From Serpentinicella alkaliphila (GTDB lineage: Bacteria; Bacillota; Clostridia; Peptostreptococcales; Natronincolaceae): a stretch of DNA of 64,000 nucleotides. This document shows positions 56,328 through 63,946 of this stretch, piece by piece (within the stretch, counting starts at the first letter, position 1; each line of letters starts with the position of its first letter). The notes under the pieces are model-generated. The model was given only the letters and a program-made list of their open reading frames with translations, ran no database searches and was not told the DNA's origin. The stretch is taken from the NCBI RefSeq assembly GCF_018141405.1, contig NZ_CP058648.1:945001-1009000 (forward strand). Reading direction: 5' to 3'. Position numbers and translations under genes: made by a program.

Positions 56328-57600
56328 GTTTATAGATTTATTTGCTGGTATAGGTGGGATTCGTAAAGGCCTTGAACTGGCTTGTGCTGACTTAGGTATA
56401 TCAGCTGAATGTGTTTTTACCTCTGAAATAAAACCATACGCTGTTGAGGTGCTGAAGCAGAACCACCCAGATGAAGTAATGCACGGTGATATTACACAAG
56501 TGCCTGCTAATGAAATTCCTGATTTTGATTTTTTATGTGCGGGATTTCCGTGTCAAGCGTTCTCAGCTGCTGGTAAACGCTTAGGATTTGAGGATACAAG
56601 GGGTACCCTATTCTTTGATGTAGCTCGTATTATCAAAGAGAAGAAACCTTTTGGTTTCATATTAGAAAATGTCGAAGGGTTAGTTAATCACGATAGAGAG
56701 AACCCAAAAGATAAGGTAGGCCGAACCTTAACGATTATTTTGGAACAGTTAGAAGATTTAGGATATATGGTAGCATGGAATGTTCTAAATGCTAAGCAGT
56801 TCGGTGTACCACAGGAGAGGAAGCGTATTTATATAGTAGGTACAAAGAAAGAAAAGCCTGACATAATGACATTTCCTCATAAAAAGAGTCATCTGAGAGA
56901 TATATTAGAAACGGGATTACCCACCTCTAATAGTGAATTTGTTCAGCTTGTTTTGCGTCACTATCCTATAGAAGAACTCTATGGAAAGTCAATAAAAGAT
57001 AAGCGTGGCGGTGAAAACAATATACATAGTTGGGATATTGAGTATAAAGGGCCTATTAGCCCAGCTCAGCGAGAATTGATGAATAAGATATTAACTGAAC
57101 GCCGTAAAAAGAAATGGGCCGAGGAATATGGTATAGACTGGATGGACGGTATGCCACTGACCCTAGACCATATACGCACATTTTATAATGATGAAAATTT
57201 AGAAGATATGCTTACAGACCTTGTTGAGAAGGGTTATTTGAAGCTTGAACACCCTAAGAAGAAGGTTGGAAATATAAGAGTACAAGATACTACATTACCT
57301 AAGGGGTATAATATAGTCGCTGGTAAAATGTCTTATGAGATTAGTAAGATACTTGACCCTGATGGCATAGCACCAACACTTGTTGCAATGGATGTTCAGC
57401 ATTTATTTGTACCTGATGGTAACGGCTTAAGAACTTTATCATTGCGTGAAGGATTACGACTTTTTGGCTATCCTGATGACTTTAAATTTGATACTACTAT
57501 TGAGGACGGGTTTGACCTATTAGGAAATACAGTTGTCGTGCCCGTTATTAAGGAAGTTGCTTTGAGGGTATTAAAAATATATTGTGGGGGTAATAATTAA
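56311..57600 (+). CDS. DNA (cytosine-5)-methyltransferase
   Basis: Methylates cytosine in a specific duplex site to protect host DNA. The 429 aa start MSRTIKFIDLFAGIGGIRKGLE (motif I, SAM binding). Catalytic PCQ with C81 (AGFPCQAFSAAGKRLGFEDTRG), ENV at 119-121, a QERKRIYIVG motif VIII, then a target-recognition domain (about 215-340) and motifs IX-X ending FGYPDDF and LLGNTVVVPV. The start at 56311 has GGAGG 12 nt upstream. Overlaps the regulator and is joined to the nuclease gene by TAATG. A GGNNCC-like target is only a guess from its partner. Confidence 0.93.
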   Translation: MSRTIKFIDLFAGIGGIRKGLELACADLGISAECVFTSEIKPYAVEVLKQNHPDEVMHGDITQVPANEIPDFDFLCAGFPCQAFSAAGKRLGFEDTRGTLFFDVARIIKEKKPFGFILENVEGLVNHDRENPKDKVGRTLTIILEQLEDLGYMVAWNVLNAKQFGVPQERKRIYIVGTKKEKPDIMTFPHKKSHLRDILETGLPTSNSEFVQLVLRHYPIEELYGKSIKDKRGGENNIHSWDIEYKGPISPAQRELMNKILTERRKKKWAEEYGIDWMDGMPLTLDHIRTFYNDENLEDMLTDLVEKGYLKLEHPKKKVGNIRVQDTTLPKGYNIVAGKMSYEISKILDPDGIAPTLVAMDVQHLFVPDGNGLRTLSLREGLRLFGYPDDFKFDTTIEDGFDLLGNTVVVPVIKEVALRVLKIYCGGNN

Positions 57601-58325
57601 TGAGGTGTACAGCACAAGAGATTTATAACAAACTGCTTAACGATGATAAAATATTGGATTTGAAAGGTCAGATTAAGTTCTACTTAGGTGATGTAGATAT
57701 TATCGTGAGGCAGAAGGATGTTGTTGGGAACATTATACAAGAATGGTTACAAGGTTGGCTTGATAAACGAGGAATTGAATATGTTTTATCGGAAAATACA
57801 CAAATGCCACCTGATTTTTACCTTAACCCTGACAATATGACAACAGGACTTTTAGAGGGCAAGGCCTTTAATCGTTCTGCAAGTCCGGGGTTTGACATTG
57901 CCGACTTTAGGATGTACGAGGAGGAAATTATAGACAAGCCTTATATGCTTGATGTTGACTATCTTATCTTTGGTTATGATATGAGCGATGAGGGTATAGT
58001 TACTATTAAAGACTTGTGGATTAAGAAGGTTTGGGAGATAACCAGATGTATGCAAAATTGGGCTCTAAATTTACAGGTTAAACAAGGCGTTGTACATAAG
58101 ATACGCCCCGGTGTCTGGTATAGCACACAGCGTGTCTCATTCCCAATGTTCACTTGTTTGGAGGATTTTATTTCTGCAGTTGAAGAAACCGTATACCAGA
58201 ACCCTAAAACTCATAACGAGGCCGCAAGCTGGAAGAACAGTTTTTTAGCAAGCTATAAAAGACATTATGGGATACAGCTAGTTATTCCACGCTGGAGTGA
58301 TATTGTTGGAAAATATAGAAGTTAG
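57600..58325 (+). CDS. Type II restriction endonuclease, NgoBV-like
   Basis: Restriction enzyme of 241 aa resembling the NgoBV/NlaIV group, whose members cut GGNNCC. The PD-(D/E)xK site is P71-D72 in PPDFYLN with E86-G87-K88 in LLEGKAF. Other family-like stretches: SPGFDIADFRMY, YMLDVDYLIFGYDMSDEGIV, LWIKKVWEITR and VKQGVVHKIRPGVWYS. ATG overlaps the methyltransferase stop by one base, so the pair is co-translated. The exact recognition sequence is not certain. A terminator follows. Confidence 0.82.
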   Translation: MRCTAQEIYNKLLNDDKILDLKGQIKFYLGDVDIIVRQKDVVGNIIQEWLQGWLDKRGIEYVLSENTQMPPDFYLNPDNMTTGLLEGKAFNRSASPGFDIADFRMYEEEIIDKPYMLDVDYLIFGYDMSDEGIVTIKDLWIKKVWEITRCMQNWALNLQVKQGVVHKIRPGVWYSTQRVSFPMFTCLEDFISAVEETVYQNPKTHNEAASWKNSFLASYKRHYGIQLVIPRWSDIVGKYRS

Positions 58326-58354
58326 GGCAACAGGCTAGTCACAAAAAATATTAT

Positions 58355-58389
58355 AGAGCATCTCGAAATTATTCGGGGTGCTCTTTTTA
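58355..58389 (+). terminator. Terminator after the restriction enzyme gene
   Basis: AGAGCATCTCG (58355-58365) pairs with CGGGGTGCTCT with two wobbles, followed by five Ts. Confidence 0.85.
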
Positions 58390-58525
58390 TGCTTTCAGCT
58401 GGTTCTATTCGTGGCAGTCGGCTTTCTTCTATTAATTATAAAAAATTATAGCTAAGTTCTATTCGCATAAGGTCTTAGGCCTGTCTGTGTATAGTAATAA
58501 ATTACTAAACGAGGAGGTGCATCAA

Positions 58526-58804
58526 ATGGAAACTTCTGAAAAGTGTCCAATGTGTGGCAAAGCTTATCATTCACCGGGTGGGCGTTCTTTAGGCATCACG
58601 GATGAACAGATAGTAGGTATACTTATCCATAGTAGAGCAGAGCAACCCAAACATACGATTAAGCACTACTGTGAGCTTGCAGATATTAGCCCTTATACAT
58701 ACCGTCTGGTGGCACGAATGACACTAAAGCAACTCAAAGACATCGAGCGTGTGCTTAGAATTAGTGAAGCATTAAACAATGAAAGGAGACAAGAAAATGA
58801 ATAA
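58526..58804 (+). CDS. Small protein with CPMCG knuckle, unknown function
   Basis: Not recognised. The 92 aa begin METSEKCPMCGKAYHSPGGRSLG, with a single C-x2-C (C7, C10) and a nearby His, a possible half zinc site. The rest is helical: DEQIVGILIHSRAEQPKHTIKHYCELADISPYTYRLVARMTLKQLKDIERVL. The ATG at 58526 sits 6 nt past GAGGAGGTG. Overlaps the next small gene by 8 bp. Typical of accessory genes in mobile elements. Confidence 0.6.
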   Translation: METSEKCPMCGKAYHSPGGRSLGITDEQIVGILIHSRAEQPKHTIKHYCELADISPYTYRLVARMTLKQLKDIERVLRISEALNNERRQENE

Positions 58805-59024
58805 ATATGATGGAAACAACAGCAATAAAGTCAACAACCATAGAGATTTTAAGACAAGTAATAACGCTACTACTACTCAAGAGACGGCACAGCCAAGGAG
58901 TTTTCTAGCTGACCTATTCAAAGAACCTGAGGATAGTGACCCTATTGAGGCACAAGCAGCCAGAGATAGGCGCTTCGGGCGGACACCTTGTAATAACAAC
59001 AACTCAGGCAGTTTCACAAAGTAG
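58797..59024 (+). CDS. Small Asn-rich protein, unknown function
   Basis: Not recognised. The 75 aa MNKYDGNNSNKVNNHRDFKTSNNATTTQETAQP... are low-complexity and rich in Asn and Thr. Only FLADLFKEPEDSDPIEAQAARDRRFGR looks structured. The ATG follows AAAGGAG and overlaps the previous gene. It probably is a disordered accessory protein. Moderate support that it is translated. Confidence 0.5.
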   Translation: MNKYDGNNSNKVNNHRDFKTSNNATTTQETAQPRSFLADLFKEPEDSDPIEAQAARDRRFGRTPCNNNNSGSFTK

Positions 59025-59187
59025 GTTTTGGTGGATAGATTAACCTCTAAAAACACTCACAACAATCGTTGTGGATGTTCTTATTTTTATAAGGATTATA
59101 GAAGCCCGTAGAGCCACCTGAACCCCTAGACATACAAATACACTTAACATTAATCACAAGCACATTGTAGGCGATTAGGGAGAGTTT

Positions 59188-59226
59188 AATAGCAAGAATA
59201 CATTATATACTCTTGCTATTTTTATT
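59188..59226 (+). terminator. Terminator downstream of the small genes
   Basis: AATAGCAAGA (59188-59197) pairs perfectly with TCTTGCTATT (59211-59220), followed by TTTATTT. Confidence 0.88.
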
Positions 59227-59377
59227 TGCGAAAAAGTTGTTAAACCCGCATTGCACCTGATTTAGGGGCTTTATCCGACAGCACAATCGTTCTAGCTCCA
59301 AACTACAACAGCATAAGAATATTTTTTAGAATAAATGCTATGTTTTTGGGAAGAACTTCCCGTAATGACGGGTAGAG

Positions 59378-59402
59378 TGTACAAATATGTACTAAAGTGT
59401 AC
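59378..59402. repeat. Three TGTAC repeats spaced exactly 10 bp
   Basis: TGTAC at 59378-59382, 59388-59392 and 59398-59402, one helical turn apart, ending 5 bp upstream of the -35 element. This fits a multimeric activator site or iterons. Confidence 0.65.
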
Positions 59403-59407
59403 ACCTA

Positions 59408-59436
59408 TTGACACCCATAATACCTAGAGTTAGAAT
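59408..59436 (+). promoter_or_regulatory. Strong promoter for the 59470 gene cluster
   Basis: TTGACA (59408-59413), 17-bp spacer, TAGAAT (59431-59436); transcription would start near 59443 and reach the RBS GCGGAGG at 59454-59460. Confidence 0.8.
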
Positions 59437-59469
59437 TAGTATAACAAATTAGAGCGGAGGTAAACCATT

Positions 59470-59664
59470 ATGGATATACTATCTAGTAATGCAATGGTTA
59501 AAACAGCCACAGGTGAAGTTGTGGAGTGTAAAGTAATCTTAGCCCATGTAGCTGGAGGCCGACAGATACAGTACATTGGTACTGATGGAAAGGTAATCCG
59601 TACTGAAAAATTGAGTAGGTCACCCTATAAACATCAGGTAGACCCAGAGAAGTACAAAAAATAA
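59470..59664 (+). CDS. Small protein, unknown function (64 aa)
   Basis: Not recognised. MDILSSNAMVKTATGEVVECKVILAHVAGGRQIQYIGTDGKVIRTEKL... predicts a short beta-rich domain, rather like SH3-fold or PRC-like peptides, with a basic C-terminus (SRSPYKHQVDPEKYKK). First gene of a three-gene set ending at 60245, read from the promoter at 59408. RBS is GGAGG, 9 nt before ATG. Confidence 0.6.
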   Translation: MDILSSNAMVKTATGEVVECKVILAHVAGGRQIQYIGTDGKVIRTEKLSRSPYKHQVDPEKYKK

Positions 59665-59697
59665 TCTAAAAGCACTATATAAAAAGGATGTGATTTA

Positions 59698-59928
59698 ATG
59701 GCAACAGCATATGCACTTTACGACCTTTGTGGTAGGTCACTATCACAATCCGCAATCAATACCGTAATGAAAGCTCGTGCAGAAGGTAAAATTACCTTAG
59801 TATCGGTGGCAGAGCAAGACCCAAATAGGGAGCAGTACATATGCACCGAGAACGGGTTGTTATTTGAGGCGGTTACTGCTCCGAGGTATTTAGTGAATCT
59901 ACTACTAGACCATAAAAAGGAGGTATAA
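59698..59928 (+). CDS. Small protein, unknown function (76 aa)
   Basis: Not recognised. MATAYALYDLCGRSLSQSAINTVMKARAEGKITLVSVAEQDPNREQYICTENGLLFEAVTAPRYLVNLLLDHKKEV has alternating helix and strand and no catalytic motif. RBS is AAGGATGTG. It lies 33 bp after the preceding gene and 5 bp before the next, indicating an operon. Confidence 0.6.
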   Translation: MATAYALYDLCGRSLSQSAINTVMKARAEGKITLVSVAEQDPNREQYICTENGLLFEAVTAPRYLVNLLLDHKKEV

Positions 59929-59933
59929 AGGTT

Positions 59934-60245
59934 ATGAGTAAAATACAAACAGGTGCTTGGCGTACAAGTGCTGGAGAGTACAAAGTCTTTATCCGAGGAT
60001 GTGCACAACTGGAAGGTACAGCAGTAGAGGTGATTTCTCGTGCAGGTGACAGCTCGTACGCCGTTATTACAGGTACACACCGTAAAATTAGCGGAGGTTA
60101 CTTATATAACTTCTATCGCACAGGTAAACCAGAGACGACACCATCAACTACCACTACTACTATCACTGTGGATACACCACAGACGAGAATTATATGCGCA
60201 GAGGTTAGCATTAACGAGCTTGATGCGGCCCTAGGACTTGACTAA
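59934..60245 (+). CDS. Small protein, unknown function (103 aa)
   Basis: Not recognised. The 103 aa contain a beta-rich N-terminal part, MSKIQTGAWRTSAGEYKVFIRGCAQLEGTAVEVISRAGDSSYAVITGTHRKISGGYLYNFYRTG, a Thr-rich linker (PETTPSTTTTTITVDT) and a short helical tail ELDAALGLD. RBS is AAGGAGG at 59920-59926, inside the end of the preceding gene. A terminator follows directly. Confidence 0.62.
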   Translation: MSKIQTGAWRTSAGEYKVFIRGCAQLEGTAVEVISRAGDSSYAVITGTHRKISGGYLYNFYRTGKPETTPSTTTTTITVDTPQTRIICAEVSINELDAALGLD

Positions 60246-60280
60246 ACAGGATGCTCGGCGTTGCTGGGCATCCTGTTTTA
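60244..60280 (+). terminator. Terminator after the small-gene set
   Basis: AAACAGGATGC (60244-60254) pairs perfectly with GCATCCTGTTT (60268-60278), followed by TTA. It starts at the stop codon of the gene ending at 60245. Confidence 0.85.
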
Positions 60281-60306
60281 ACATCTAGAGGAATGGAGGT
60301 ATCACA

Positions 60307-62004
60307 ATGAAAACCAATTTCAGCTACTTTGAACCAGAGGAAGATGATGTTGAAGTAGTAGAAGTAGAAGAAGGTCAGTCTTTATCGGCGACAGATGCTT
60401 ATATTGACTTTCTATTTCCAAAACTTCTGGTCGGGGAGAATATTGCCCTGTTCCGCAAGAGGAATAATAATAATTTTTACACCGAATTTTTTGAAAACAA
60501 AGAACACTTAAAACTTGTGCTGAATAACGGCTTAAAAGATTGTGATACCTACATATCTTTGTCAACCTGTGTAGCTGTTAATGGCAAGCTGACCAAATCA
60601 GCTGAAAATATGCACCGTAGGAGCTGCCTTGGTTTCGACTTTGATAAAAAGGACTTTAAAGGTCGGTTCAACACTATACAAGAATTTGTGAAACACTTCA
60701 AGGATACAACTGGCGGCCTGTATATACATTATGCTATAGATAGTGGTCACGGCTACCATATTTACATCGGTGTTGAGGAAACCACTGCTATAGCTCGAGT
60801 AACCTCAATAACCCGTAGGTATGCCGCCCTATGTGGTGCTGATAGAGTTAATATCAGTCAAGCTCAGTCGCTCCGTTTGCCCGGTACACTCAACCATAAA
60901 GATAGAGAGTTTCCTTTAGCCGTGAACATTGTGTTTCGTTACAAGGAAGAGGGCTTCCGCCGTTATACGCTGGATTATCTTGAGAGCCGACTCAAAAAGT
61001 TAGAGAAAGCTGCTGGTATAGGTAGGTCAGTAACTCGAAAGAAATCCATAACACGTAAGTTTAAAGGTATGTATCCTTGTGTAGCTACTATGCTAAATAA
61101 TGGCGTACCCAAAGGTGAGAGAAACAAATGTTTAGCTCGCATAGTGAGCTATTTCCGTGATTGTGCTAAAGAAAACTATGATTCCGCATTAGAAGTAGTT
61201 CTACAATGGAACGGTAAATGTAATGAATTATGCGAAGAACACGAGCAGAAGTTAGAAGATGAGGTTACAAAAGATTTCAAAAGGCTATGGTATCCAAAAG
61301 AACCATATAACTTTTTAGGCTGTATATCCGATAATAACACCTTTTCTCCGATACTTGCAAAGTATTGTGATGAGGCCCAATGTTCAAAACACAGACGAGG
61401 TCCAACAAAGGACAGCAACCAGTTCTTTACTTTGGATAGCCGATATGTAACCGACAAATGCTTATGTAATCTTAAGGGTTACGCTTATGTAATTATAAAA
61501 GTTCTATTGGATAACAAAAATGCTTATAAGGTGAGCGAACTCGTAGAATTGACAGGCTACTCAGAGCAGACAGTAACACGCACGCTGAATTCGCTCTTAG
61601 AGCTGCAGTTAATTAATAAATCTACTGAGGGAGTAGTCAATACTTATAAAGCTAAGAACTATGCACCACCAAAGGAAAAAGAGTACATTACTTTACCTGT
61701 TAAACTATTTGATATGCTTGTAAACAAAGAAATCAGTGAGCAAGAGCTATTATTATACATAGCCATTAGGCGTAATGCGTATGCCTCAAAGAAATGTACT
61801 CAGGATGTACTTGGCAAGTTACTCGACCTTACTGAGAGGAGTATATCCAGAACAGCGAAGCAGATGGTGAGTCTTGGACTACTAGAAATTGAACCTAGAA
61901 AAACAGGTAATATCATTAAAAAAGGCGGTAAAACTATTGAGAAATCATTCAATTTTTATCGTTTTCCACTCGAGGAACAGAGCGACGAAGATGCGGATAT
62001 TTAA
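60307..62004 (+). CDS. Primase-polymerase-type (AEP) replication protein
   Basis: Plasmid-type replication protein of 565 aa. Three archaeo-eukaryotic primase motifs are visible: the metal site FDFDKK with D111 and D113, the S/G-x-H motif GHGYHIY (147-153, H151), and SLRLPGTLNHK (188-198), as in RepB/PrimPol-like proteins. A PriCT-like helical region follows, then two winged-helix-like parts (about 395-450 and 470-545; ELVELTGYSEQTVTRTLNSLLEL and DVLGKLLDLTERSISRTAKQM). RBS is TGGAGG. Likely initiates or primes element replication. No helicase domain is attached. Confidence 0.8.
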   Translation: MKTNFSYFEPEEDDVEVVEVEEGQSLSATDAYIDFLFPKLLVGENIALFRKRNNNNFYTEFFENKEHLKLVLNNGLKDCDTYISLSTCVAVNGKLTKSAENMHRRSCLGFDFDKKDFKGRFNTIQEFVKHFKDTTGGLYIHYAIDSGHGYHIYIGVEETTAIARVTSITRRYAALCGADRVNISQAQSLRLPGTLNHKDREFPLAVNIVFRYKEEGFRRYTLDYLESRLKKLEKAAGIGRSVTRKKSITRKFKGMYPCVATMLNNGVPKGERNKCLARIVSYFRDCAKENYDSALEVVLQWNGKCNELCEEHEQKLEDEVTKDFKRLWYPKEPYNFLGCISDNNTFSPILAKYCDEAQCSKHRRGPTKDSNQFFTLDSRYVTDKCLCNLKGYAYVIIKVLLDNKNAYKVSELVELTGYSEQTVTRTLNSLLELQLINKSTEGVVNTYKAKNYAPPKEKEYITLPVKLFDMLVNKEISEQELLLYIAIRRNAYASKKCTQDVLGKLLDLTERSISRTAKQMVSLGLLEIEPRKTGNIIKKGGKTIEKSFNFYRFPLEEQSDEDADI

Positions 62005-62406
62005 GGGGTTTAAAAGCATACTCCTCCTAAAATGTCTGGTTATGAATTGGAATGATGTAAAGTGGTCAGATAGTGAAAATGGAAGACAGGCGGTCATGGT
62101 TGCGTTTCAGCCATTCAGGTTGAAGGTGTAAAGATTTTATGAGATATAGTTAAAATAGTTCTATTTCCTGTCATGTGTTGTATAAGCTTGTAGAATACTA
62201 CAAGCCCGTGGGGAGGTTCTATGCTTCCCTCAAGACTGCGGGGCCTTTGATACTTGGATATACACAGCGAACCTTACAGCTATGTGGGGTAGCAGATACA
62301 TAAGGGCTTTATCTGCTACGGAGTATAACACCTGTCATTACTATCTTGTACTGCATTGCTTTGTATGCTAATCTTAGATTATTTTACAGAGAGGTGAGGT
62401 ATACAT
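62005..62406. other. Structured intergenic region after the primase gene
   Basis: About 400 bp without a supported gene. Three hairpins follow each other: GCTTGTAG/CTACAAGC with a 4-nt loop (62186-62205), a G-rich/C-rich stem GGGGAGG..CTTCCC enclosed by GCCCG..CGGGGC (62204-62244), and GTAGCAGATA/TATCTGCTAC with an 11-nt loop (62289-62319). None has a U-run. It may be an origin of replication or a non-coding RNA. Confidence 0.55.
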
Positions 62407-62742
62407 ATGGATAAACAGGAGTTTTGGGATATAGTAGCAGAGATTAGCCGCAGGTACTATACATCTGGCGGTAGTTATGATTATCATGTCAATAAGTATT
62501 TTGGTGACAGGCTAGATGACAAGGCTATTTATTATAGCAATAATGCGGCCATTGTAATGTCCTACAAAGAGGCGTTAATCCAGTATGTGATGGTTAAGCA
62601 ATCAATCAGCCATAATGCTGCTCTGACACACCTACTAAGTAGCGATACTTATAGGTGCTTAATACCGAGTTGTGTGCTTGACTGGCACAATATAGACGCT
62701 GTAATCGCAGATTATGACAATGACCAATGTAAGACAATATAG
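62407..62742 (+). CDS. Small protein, unknown function (111 aa)
   Basis: Not recognised. MDKQEFWDIVAEISRRYYTSGGSYDYHVNKYFGDRLDDKAIYYSNNAAIVMSYKEALIQYVMVKQSISHNAALTHLLSSDTYRCLIPSCVLDWHNIDAVIADYDNDQCKTI looks like a mixed helical protein, with an acidic C-terminus. RBS is GAGGTGAGG. It follows the structured intergenic region and precedes two hairpins. Confidence 0.6.
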   Translation: MDKQEFWDIVAEISRRYYTSGGSYDYHVNKYFGDRLDDKAIYYSNNAAIVMSYKEALIQYVMVKQSISHNAALTHLLSSDTYRCLIPSCVLDWHNIDAVIADYDNDQCKTI

Positions 62743-62756
62743 GGCTTTTAACCTCA

Positions 62757-62802
62757 CCATATTTAAAACCTCATATAAAGCTCGCAGAGAGGTTTTATAT
62801 GG
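62757..62802. terminator. Hairpin after the 111 aa gene
   Basis: CCATAT plus AAAACCTC pair with GAGGTTTTATATGG (62789-62802) with a 2-nt bulge. Long, but without a clean U-run. It may be a terminator or a protein-binding site. Confidence 0.5.
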
Positions 62803-62872
62803 CTTATAGCACCTTTCCCTAAAACCAATTCCAAAGACCCTTACAAACTTTAATAGGGCGAATTAATCATAT

Positions 62873-62908
62873 TAAAAAGACAGGTACACCAGAGTATCTG
62901 TCTTTTTA
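62873..62908. terminator. Bidirectional terminator
   Basis: TAAAAAGACAG pairs with CTGTCTTTTTA (11 bp, extended by three bp after a bulge). The stop codon of the minus-strand methyltransferase-like gene lies at its right end. Confidence 0.85.
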
Positions 62909-63946
62909 CTTTTCCACTTGTTCTCTTTTTGTCCAAAACTCCTTGACCCTAGCTTTAGCAGTAGCGACATATTGAGGATTAGCGTCTGAGCCATAGACCT
63001 TACGCCTCCCAGCTAACAGCGTTGCTATGATGTATGAAGCACTTCCCATACAGACATCCATGACCGTGTCACCCTCATTGCTAAACGCCTTTACAAGTTC
63101 AACATCTACACTTTGTTGATAAGGGTGTAGGCCGGTATCTTCTGCGACACGAGGAGGAGGTATGTGTAGGTCAGGAATATACGCAAGGTTTTTATCTGGT
63201 TCACCTTTAGTGTAGTGTAGGATGGCTTTCCATTTTGGGATTACCCTCCGACTATGTACTAATTGAGTGCCGTTGGGGGTCATATAAGCATGTGTCCAAT
63301 TATATGTCAGATATTCCCCGAGAGCTTGCATAGCCTGAGGCAAGAGCAGTTGACCACATACCACAACCAAAGACCCCGTTGGTTTTAAGAGTTTAGCACT
63401 TATACGCCCAAGGTGTGGATACAGGTCAGCATACTCTGCCTTGTACATAAAATCGACTAAGATTAAATCTATGGATTCGGGTTTTATCTGGTCGTAGTCA
63501 CTCTCATTGCGTAAATCAGCCACGAACAACTTCACAGCGTCCTCAGTTACCGTTATGCTTGGGTTCTTATTCAATTCCCGTTGTTCTTTCCTTAGAATTG
63601 TCAGAGCAAGCCGTGGGCTTTTCGTGACACCCTCTAGCTCTACCAACTTGTCTAGTACGCCCGGAGTTCTGAGGCATTTAAGGGTTCTATCAGATAACTT
63701 CTTCTTTTCTAAAATATCTTTGTGCCTTTGAACCCAAGGGTGCTGCGTCCAATCCTCAGTATTCACGGGCATAGAGTCCAACTTGGACTCTCCAAACAGT
63801 TCTAATCTATACTTAGCTATGCTTGTAGGACTACACCCTAAAAGCGTAGCTATCTTTTTATTTGAAAGACCTTGATTTCTTCTTAAAGTGCTTTTAATCA
63901 GCTCTTGTCTGTCTTTGCGGGATATTTGCTTTATCTGCTTAGCCAT
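62906..63946 (-). CDS. DNA methyltransferase-like protein with non-canonical motifs
   Basis: A 346 aa protein with an N-terminal helix-turn-helix (about 26-50, LSNKKIATLLGCSPTSIAKYRLELFG) and a class I methyltransferase fold in the order of beta-class amino-methyltransferases. Motif IV is ILVDFMYK (162-169), where active N4/N6 enzymes have (D/N/S)PP(Y/F). Motif I is VMDVCMGSASYI (295-306), where D-x-F-x-G-S-G is usual. The catalytic prolines are missing, so activity is doubtful. RBS is GGAGGTGA. It may be an orphan methyltransferase or a DNA-binding derivative. Confidence 0.7.
   Translation of the reverse strand: MAKQIKQISRKDRQELIKSTLRRNQGLSNKKIATLLGCSPTSIAKYRLELFGESKLDSMPVNTEDWTQHPWVQRHKDILEKKKLSDRTLKCLRTPGVLDKLVELEGVTKSPRLALTILRKEQRELNKNPSITVTEDAVKLFVADLRNESDYDQIKPESIDLILVDFMYKAEYADLYPHLGRISAKLLKPTGSLVVVCGQLLLPQAMQALGEYLTYNWTHAYMTPNGTQLVHSRRVIPKWKAILHYTKGEPDKNLAYIPDLHIPPPRVAEDTGLHPYQQSVDVELVKAFSNEGDTVMDVCMGSASYIIATLLAGRRKVYGSDANPQYVATAKARVKEFWTKREQVEK

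Larger units (their letters stand above)
59025..59469. other. Intergenic region with terminator, repeats and promoter
   Basis: 445 bp without a supported gene. It holds a terminator at 59188-59226, a small GGGAAG/CTTCCC hairpin near 59348-59361, a three-fold TGTAC repeat at 59378-59402 and a strong promoter at 59408-59436. The last three lie together upstream of the small-gene cluster that starts at 59470. Confidence 0.6.

Noticed and set aside
61889-62131. Frame of 80 codons overlapping the end of the primase gene
   Set aside because: It starts inside the primase gene in another frame, has no ribosome site and unusual composition.
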